From Brevibacillus fluminis (GTDB lineage: Bacteria > Bacillota > Bacilli > Brevibacillales > Brevibacillaceae), in contig NZ_RHHQ01000004.1 in the NCBI RefSeq assembly GCF_003710825.1, positions 62,001-126,000 on the forward strand: 64,000 bases of DNA, written 5' to 3'. The position numbers and the translations under genes were made by a program. Below, piece after piece: positions 60,205 through 64,000 of the stretch. The notes under the pieces are model-generated. The model worked only from the letters and a program-made list of their open reading frames with translations. It had not been told where the DNA came from and did not search any database. Positions within the stretch are counted from its first letter, which is position 1, and the number at the start of each line of letters is the position of its first letter.

Positions 60205-61350
60205 CTACACGAGCGCTTGGTTCAACTCGTTAATGATGTCCTCGCTTGCTTCGATTCCTACCGATAGGCGGACCAAGCCTTGCGTGATCCCGGTCGACAA
60301 ACGCTGCTCTTCGGTCAGTGCACGATGGGACGTCGTCACCGGATGGGAGACTGTCGTTTCCACCCCTGCAAGGGAAGGAGACAAGGTAATCCAGCGCAAG
60401 CGGCGATAAAAATCGTATACCTTTTCCTCATCACTCACACAAAACGAGACCATGGCACCGCGCTTATGCCTGTGAAAAAACTGCACGTCTTCCTCACGAG
60501 GATAAAAAACGCGGCTCACTGACGGATGACTTTCTAAAAAATGTGCGACAGCTGCCGCATTCTCACATTGCCGTTCCATCCGCAGCGCCAACGTTTTGAT
60601 CCCGCGGGCACCCAACCATGCTTCAAAGGGACTTAAGGAGGCTCCGTACGTGCTGATGATTTCACGCGCCCGTTCCACATATTCTACTTTTCCCGTGAGG
60701 ACGCCCGCCGTCACATCGCTATGGCCTCCGATATATTTGGTGGCGCTATGGACGACAAGGTCAGCGCCCAATCGTGCGGGCTGGACCAAATAAGGCGTCG
60801 CAAATGTGTTATCAATCATCGTAATCAAACCAAACCGCATGGCTTCCTTGATCCAGTGTGGCATGTCCGCCACGGTCAGCAGCGGATTGGTGATCGACTC
60901 CATGTAAAATAAACGAGTATTCGGCGTGATCGCGTCATCCAGCGACTTGCTCTTCGTCAAGTCGATCAAAGCGAGTTCGATTCCAAGGCGCGCCAGCTCG
61001 TTATGTAACAGTGCGTACGTGCCGCCGTAAATCTCATGTGAGGCGAGAATCCGTTCGCCAGGCTTCACGACGGCGAGCACGCCCGCCATGATCGCTCCCA
61101 TACCTGAAGCTGCAGCCACTCCCCGTTCCGCTTGCTCAAGCGAAGCGACCGCTTCTGCGAGCTCTACCTGATTTGGATTGCCGTTGCGTGTGTACAAATA
61201 ATTTCGTCCACCTGCATAAAAGTCTTCCACTTCTTCAAGCCCCGGAAAGGAAAAGACGGATGTTTGGTAAATCGGTGTCGCTTTCGCTTTTTCGTGTTCC
61301 AGATGCGAATGATGAAAATGAACGGTTTTTGTCTCGAAACGCTCTGCCAT
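60205..61350 (-). CDS. trans-sulfuration-family PLP enzyme (methionine gamma-lyase / cystathionine gamma-synthase-like)
   Basis: A 381-aa Cys/Met-metabolism PLP enzyme. It has the tetrameric-family segments YTRNGNPNQVELAEAVASLE and ASGMGAIMAGVLAVV, and IDNTFATPYLVQPARLGADLVVHSATKYIGGHSDVTAG with the PLP Lys. Near the C-terminus, LRLSVGIEASEDIINELNQAL closes the fold. It could be cystathionine gamma-synthase/lyase or methionine gamma-lyase. Its partner RidA, encoded 25 bases upstream, detoxifies enamine/imine intermediates released by such lyases, which favours a gamma-lyase (inference). Start at 61350 with GGGAG; the longer frame lacks homology. Confidence 0.88.
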   Translation of the reverse strand: MAERFETKTVHFHHSHLEHEKAKATPIYQTSVFSFPGLEEVEDFYAGGRNYLYTRNGNPNQVELAEAVASLEQAERGVAAASGMGAIMAGVLAVVKPGERILASHEIYGGTYALLHNELARLGIELALIDLTKSKSLDDAITPNTRLFYMESITNPLLTVADMPHWIKEAMRFGLITMIDNTFATPYLVQPARLGADLVVHSATKYIGGHSDVTAGVLTGKVEYVERAREIISTYGASLSPFEAWLGARGIKTLALRMERQCENAAAVAHFLESHPSVSRVFYPREEDVQFFHRHKRGAMVSFCVSDEEKVYDFYRRLRWITLSPSLAGVETTVSHPVTTSHRALTEEQRLSTGITQGLVRLSVGIEASEDIINELNQALV

Positions 61351-61375
61351 CTTACCAACTCCCTTACGTCGTTCT

Positions 61376-61759
61376 TTATTCAACCTGCGCTTCACATTCG
61401 ATTTCAACCAAAAGCTGCGGATCAATCAGCGCCTTCACTTCCACCATCGTCGCTACCGGCTGTATCTCGCGGAAAAATTCGCCATGCGCCTTTCCGATCT
61501 CTTCCCATTGGGAAATGTCTGTAACGAACATTCTCGTACGAATGACATGTGACAAATCCGCTCCGAGTTCGTGCAGCGCTTTTTCAATGGTTTGCAGAAT
61601 GAATTTGGTTTGCTCATACGGGTCACCGACGCCGACTACCTGTCCATCTTTCATCGCGGTCGTCCCTGCGACCTCAATGCGATTGCCGACCCGAATCGCC
61701 CGGCAATAGCCGACGACCGGCTCCCAAGGAGAACCGGTAAACACTTGCTTTTTCTCCAT
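61376..61759 (-). CDS. RidA-family enamine/imine deaminase
   Basis: A 127-aa member of the RidA (YjgF/YER057c/UK114) family. It has AGTTAMKDGQVVGVGDPYEQTKFILQTIEKALHELGADLSHVIRTRMFVTD, with the conserved Arg, and EVKALIDPQLLVEIECEA with the conserved Glu near the end. It hydrolyses reactive 2-aminoacrylate/imine intermediates. It is in an operon with a trans-sulfuration lyase, the typical source of such intermediates. Start at 61759 (AGAGGTG upstream); a GTG four codons earlier is possible. Confidence 0.9.
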   Translation of the reverse strand: MEKKQVFTGSPWEPVVGYCRAIRVGNRIEVAGTTAMKDGQVVGVGDPYEQTKFILQTIEKALHELGADLSHVIRTRMFVTDISQWEEIGKAHGEFFREIQPVATMVEVKALIDPQLLVEIECEAQVE

Positions 61760-61942
61760 AAAACGCCACACCTCTTATTGTGCAATTTTTCCCTTCCCCC
61801 ATTATACGGAAAATTCATAGCGATCAGCTAGATGAATGTAAGACCGATTTCAAGAGCAAACTAGCACCATCTTTACCTGTTCTTGTACGATCTTCGACAG
61901 CATTCGCTCAATCTCTCATAAATTCCACCGTTCTCCCACAAT

Positions 61943-61970
61943 TTGACCACAATTATCGTTTTATTATATT
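61943..61970 (+). promoter_or_regulatory. sigma-A-type promoter of the cyclophilin gene
   Basis: TTGACC (61943-61948), 16 bases, TATATT (61965-61970), with a transcript start about 35 bases before the ribosome site. Each hexamer has one mismatch from the consensus. Confidence 0.55.
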
Positions 61971-62013
61971 GTTAGTGATTGAGTAGCAAAAAAGATTGAA
62001 AGGAATGAACTTG

Positions 62014-62709
62014 ATGAAACGCTTTATACTTACACTTGGCACGATGGTTCTCTCCCTCGCGCTGTTGGCTGGATGCAGCTCGACCGCTGCCCCTGATGCA
62101 AATGACCCAGCGAATACGGCGGGTGGTCAACAACAGCAGCAGCCAACACCTCCACTCAAGCATGACGTACCGAAAGGGAAATATACAAAATATCCGGATA
62201 TGGTCATCAACAAGGATAAAAAGTATACCGCTACGGTCACGACTTCTCTCGGCGATTTCCAAATTGAACTGTTCGCCAAAGATGCACCGAAAACGGTTAA
62301 CAACTTCGTCTTCTTGGCAAAAGACCATTTCTTTGACGGCATCACTTTCCATCGCGTGATTAAAGACTTCATGGTGCAAACAGGTGACCCGCAAGGAACC
62401 GGGATGGGTGGTCCTGGCTACCAATTCGAAGATGAGTTGAACAACGGCCATGCCTATGAAGAAGGCGTCGTGGCGATGGCCAACGCTGGCCCTAACACGA
62501 ACGGCAGCCAGTTTTTCATCGGCTCTGGTCCTGACGTGAAAAACTTGAAGCACGATCCGGCTTACACCATTTTCGGCAAAGTGATTAAAGGACAAGATAT
62601 CATCACCAAAATCGCTTCCGTCCCAGTAAAAGCGAACCCGATCACAGGTCAAAAAGAAACTCCTGTAACACCACCGGTGATCAAATCGATCAAAATTGAA
62701 GAAAAATAA
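62014..62709 (+). CDS. cyclophilin-type peptidyl-prolyl isomerase lipoprotein
   Basis: A 231-aa exported isomerase. Signal peptide with lipobox LLAGC (LALLAGCSS), then a Pro/Gln-rich linker. The cyclophilin domain starts near residue 65 (YTATVTTSLGDFQIELF, FHRVIKDFMVQTGDPQGTGMGGPGYQFEDE) and contains NTNGSQFFI. Lipid-anchored on the outer face of the membrane, it should speed proline isomerisation in secreted proteins, a task of PrsA-like foldases. Start at 62014 (AAAGGAATGAACTTG upstream); an in-frame TTG 18 bases earlier is less likely. Monocistronic, with its own promoter and terminator. Confidence 0.93.
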   Translation: MKRFILTLGTMVLSLALLAGCSSTAAPDANDPANTAGGQQQQQPTPPLKHDVPKGKYTKYPDMVINKDKKYTATVTTSLGDFQIELFAKDAPKTVNNFVFLAKDHFFDGITFHRVIKDFMVQTGDPQGTGMGGPGYQFEDELNNGHAYEEGVVAMANAGPNTNGSQFFIGSGPDVKNLKHDPAYTIFGKVIKGQDIITKIASVPVKANPITGQKETPVTPPVIKSIKIEEK

Positions 62710-62715
62710 TTATCC

Positions 62716-62745
62716 AAAAGGCGGCTGCATGCAGTCGCCTTTTTT
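62716..62745 (+). terminator. Rho-independent terminator
   Basis: AAAGGCG-CTGC pairs with GCAG-CGCCTTT and is followed by six T. It ends the cyclophilin gene. Confidence 0.88.
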
Positions 62746-62937
62746 CTTTGATTTCCAGGCAAATTACCGTAATCTTCATACCGAACAAAAGCATATAATC
62801 CTTTCCACTATTTCTCTTAGTTATATTTACCGATTGATTTTGGCGCAACTACTCCGGTAAACTGGTCCATGACTCATTCGCTTAGAGCAGCTTAGAGCAG
62901 CGATAAAAGCGAGACTAGCGAAAAGGAGTGAAGTCAT

Positions 62938-63615
62938 TTGAATCGATTCACCATTACGAAGCGTCGATACGCGATTTTGGCGACGCTGGTCGTATTGCTC
63001 ACACTGGTTTGGCTGGTCACACCGACCGAAGCACAGGCACCTTTGGCAGCAGCACCACAAGTGAAAAAAATCACGAATACAGCTGAGCTGCAAAAGGACA
63101 TAGAAAACATGGGGTTCTTTCAAGGGGAGACGGACATCAAGGGCAAGAGCGCAGCATTGACTCCTGTCAAAACCGTCGCAGCAGTACCACCAAAACAGCA
63201 AAATGCGCCGAAGGGCGAGGCTGATAAAGGGAGCGCAAAACAAGGAAAGCGGGAGTCTTTCAACCCGACGGAACTTGATTTGCTATCCCGTTTAATTTAT
63301 ATGGAGAGTCGTGGAGAACCGTATAAAGGAAAAGTAGCAGTTGGGGCTGTCGCATTGAATCGCGTGGAGTCCAAACATTTCCCCAAAACGCTAAAAGGGG
63401 TCATTATGGCGCCAGGAGCATTTTCTGTCGTCCATCATGGCAAACTGGCGAACCGGACGAATGAAGAATCAAGACAAGCGGCCATGGATGCGCTGCGTGG
63501 CGTGGATCCGACCAATGGCGCGCTGTATTTTTATAATCCACGAATTGCAGAGGACCATTGGATCTTCTCTCGTCCGACCGCAATCAAGATCGGCCATCAC
63601 GTTTTCGCTTATTGA
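62938..63615 (+). CDS. SleB/CwlJ-type cell-wall hydrolase
   Basis: A 225-aa exported hydrolase. N-terminal membrane anchor or signal (YAILATLVVLLTLVWLV), a Lys/Pro-rich linker to about residue 105, then the Hydrolase_2 domain: LDLLSRLIYMESRGEPYKGKVAVGAVALNRV with catalytic Glu in MESRGEP, and later ALYFYNPRIAEDHWIFSRPTAIKIGHHVFAY, typical of SleB/CwlJ. Such enzymes cut spore cortex or vegetative peptidoglycan during germination. There is no N-terminal SPOR/PG-binding repeat, unlike full-length SleB. It starts at TTG with AAAAGGAG. A GTAATCT-N16-CATATAAT element upstream might be a sporulation-sigma promoter. A ten-base tandem repeat (CTTAGAGCAG twice) sits before the gene. Confidence 0.87.
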   Translation: MNRFTITKRRYAILATLVVLLTLVWLVTPTEAQAPLAAAPQVKKITNTAELQKDIENMGFFQGETDIKGKSAALTPVKTVAAVPPKQQNAPKGEADKGSAKQGKRESFNPTELDLLSRLIYMESRGEPYKGKVAVGAVALNRVESKHFPKTLKGVIMAPGAFSVVHHGKLANRTNEESRQAAMDALRGVDPTNGALYFYNPRIAEDHWIFSRPTAIKIGHHVFAY

Positions 63616-63654
63616 TTTATGTAATTTTATTTTTATTTAACCCCCTTTTTAGAA

Positions 63655-63856
63655 TTGCTTGGTATTATCATATTGCAAGCAACACTCAACGCTTTGAGAA
63701 AGCGTCTGAACTTCTACCCGTATCAACGTGGTAAGGATATGCAAGTCAAATCGAGTCATCTTGACTATGTTTACCGCGCTGAACGAGACTCTTTCTCAAA
63801 ACCCCCAATACTTGGCCTTCTACTGTTTGAGTCACAGTAGAAGGCATTTTTTTTTT
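63655..63856 (+). ncRNA. candidate structured RNA ending in a strong terminator
   Basis: The plus strand holds a series of hairpins: TTGCTTG/CAAGCAA (63655-63682), ACGCTTT/AAAGCGT (63689-63705), a long-range CTTTGAGAAA (63692-63701) with complement at 63791-63800 that competes with the second hairpin, and a perfect ten-base terminator CCTTCTACTG/CAGTAGAAGG (63816-63844) followed by ten T. No convincing protein is encoded (a 33-codon frame with a poor ribosome site overlaps the end). It may be an sRNA or a long 3' untranslated region of the SleB-like gene. No promoter is clear. Confidence 0.4.
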
Positions 63857-63868
63857 GCTTTCGTAGGC

Positions 63869-64000
63869 TTAGAATCCGTAGATCGACATCCCGCCATCCA
63901 CTGCCAGCGTTTGTCCGGACACATACGCCGCCGCATCTGAGGACAGGAAGATAGCCGGGCCGATCAAATCTTCCAGCTCCCCTACCCGCTCAGCTGGCGT
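63869..64000 (-). CDS. C-terminus of an SDR-family oxidoreductase (partial)
   Basis: The last 43 residues of a gene whose start lies beyond the window. The frame ends with ERVGELEDLIGPAIFLSSD, then YVSGQTLAVDGGMSIYGF, which is the typical end of FabG/gluconate-5-dehydrogenase-like short-chain dehydrogenases. It is followed on its own strand only by the opposite-direction terminator, which reads in the plus direction. Confidence 0.85.
   Translation of the reverse strand, partial: TPAERVGELEDLIGPAIFLSSDAAAYVSGQTLAVDGGMSIYGF

Overview
The window is chromosomal DNA of an endospore-forming member of the Bacillales. The evidence is AGGAGG-type ribosome sites, textbook sigma-A promoters, orphan sporulation-type histidine kinases, a SleB-like cortex hydrolase, a YycC-like peptide and a parE-parC pair. 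By eye GC is near 50-55%, with an AT-richer island around 17.2-20.1 kb. A Brevibacillus- or Tumebacillus-like genome would fit, but that is inference.

Layout. 0-2 kb: two tRNA genes (Leu, the 3' end cut by the window; Thr) and small conserved genes. 2.0-4.4 kb: a leader with promoter, mini-ORF and terminator, then an acetyltransferase/beta-lactamase-fold fusion. 4.4-9.3 kb: ResA/CcdA thiol-redox pair, an orphan kinase and small unknowns. 9.3-17.1 kb: UbiD decarboxylase, an unsecreted trypsin-fold protease, an ArsR-type regulator with an MFS pump, an LCM-type methyltransferase behind a hairpin that covers its ribosome site, and a DJ-1/PfpI protein. 17.2-20.0 kb: a three-gene unit (DUF6530-like, MoxR-type AAA+, VWA) with a possible -1 frameshift joining the last two. 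20.2-26.9 kb: EamA exporter, hydantoinase, DsbA/FrnE-like protein, SDR, a tRNA-Leu 3'-end fragment, and a MarR-regulated 14-TM MFS pump.

27.1-36.9 kb: one nine-gene, leftward fatty-acid beta-oxidation operon (SCP-x thiolase, GNAT protein, sigma-54 activator, acyl-CoA dehydrogenase, two MaoC-type hydratases, SDR, acyl-CoA ligase, enoyl-CoA hydratase). It has a recognisable -24/-12 promoter and an upstream dyad placed where an enhancer for the operon's own sigma-54 activator should be. 36.9-41.8 kb: an omega-aminotransferase and a CoA-acylating semialdehyde dehydrogenase divergent from a PucR regulator, which suggests beta-alanine catabolism. 41.8-52 kb: secreted subtilase, twin-AAA CbxX/SpoVK-like protein, two small proteins, parC and parE. 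52-54.3 kb: YflT-like stress protein, DUF1292 protein, a second orphan kinase preceded by a 35-codon ORF with its own terminator.

54.3-60.2 kb: an ECF-sigma module (sigma, membrane-anchored beta-propeller anti-sigma candidate, GldG-like membrane protein, ABC ATPase, ABC-2 permease) behind a TGAACC-N17-CGTC promoter that suggests autoregulation. 60.2-64 kb: a trans-sulfuration-family lyase with RidA, a cyclophilin lipoprotein, a SleB-like hydrolase, a possible structured RNA ending in a strong terminator, and the C-terminus of an SDR cut by the window edge.

The best leads for undescribed biology are the AAA+/VWA frameshift module, the ECF/propeller/GldG/ABC module, the sequestered ribosome site before the methyltransferase, and the leader before the acetyltransferase fusion.
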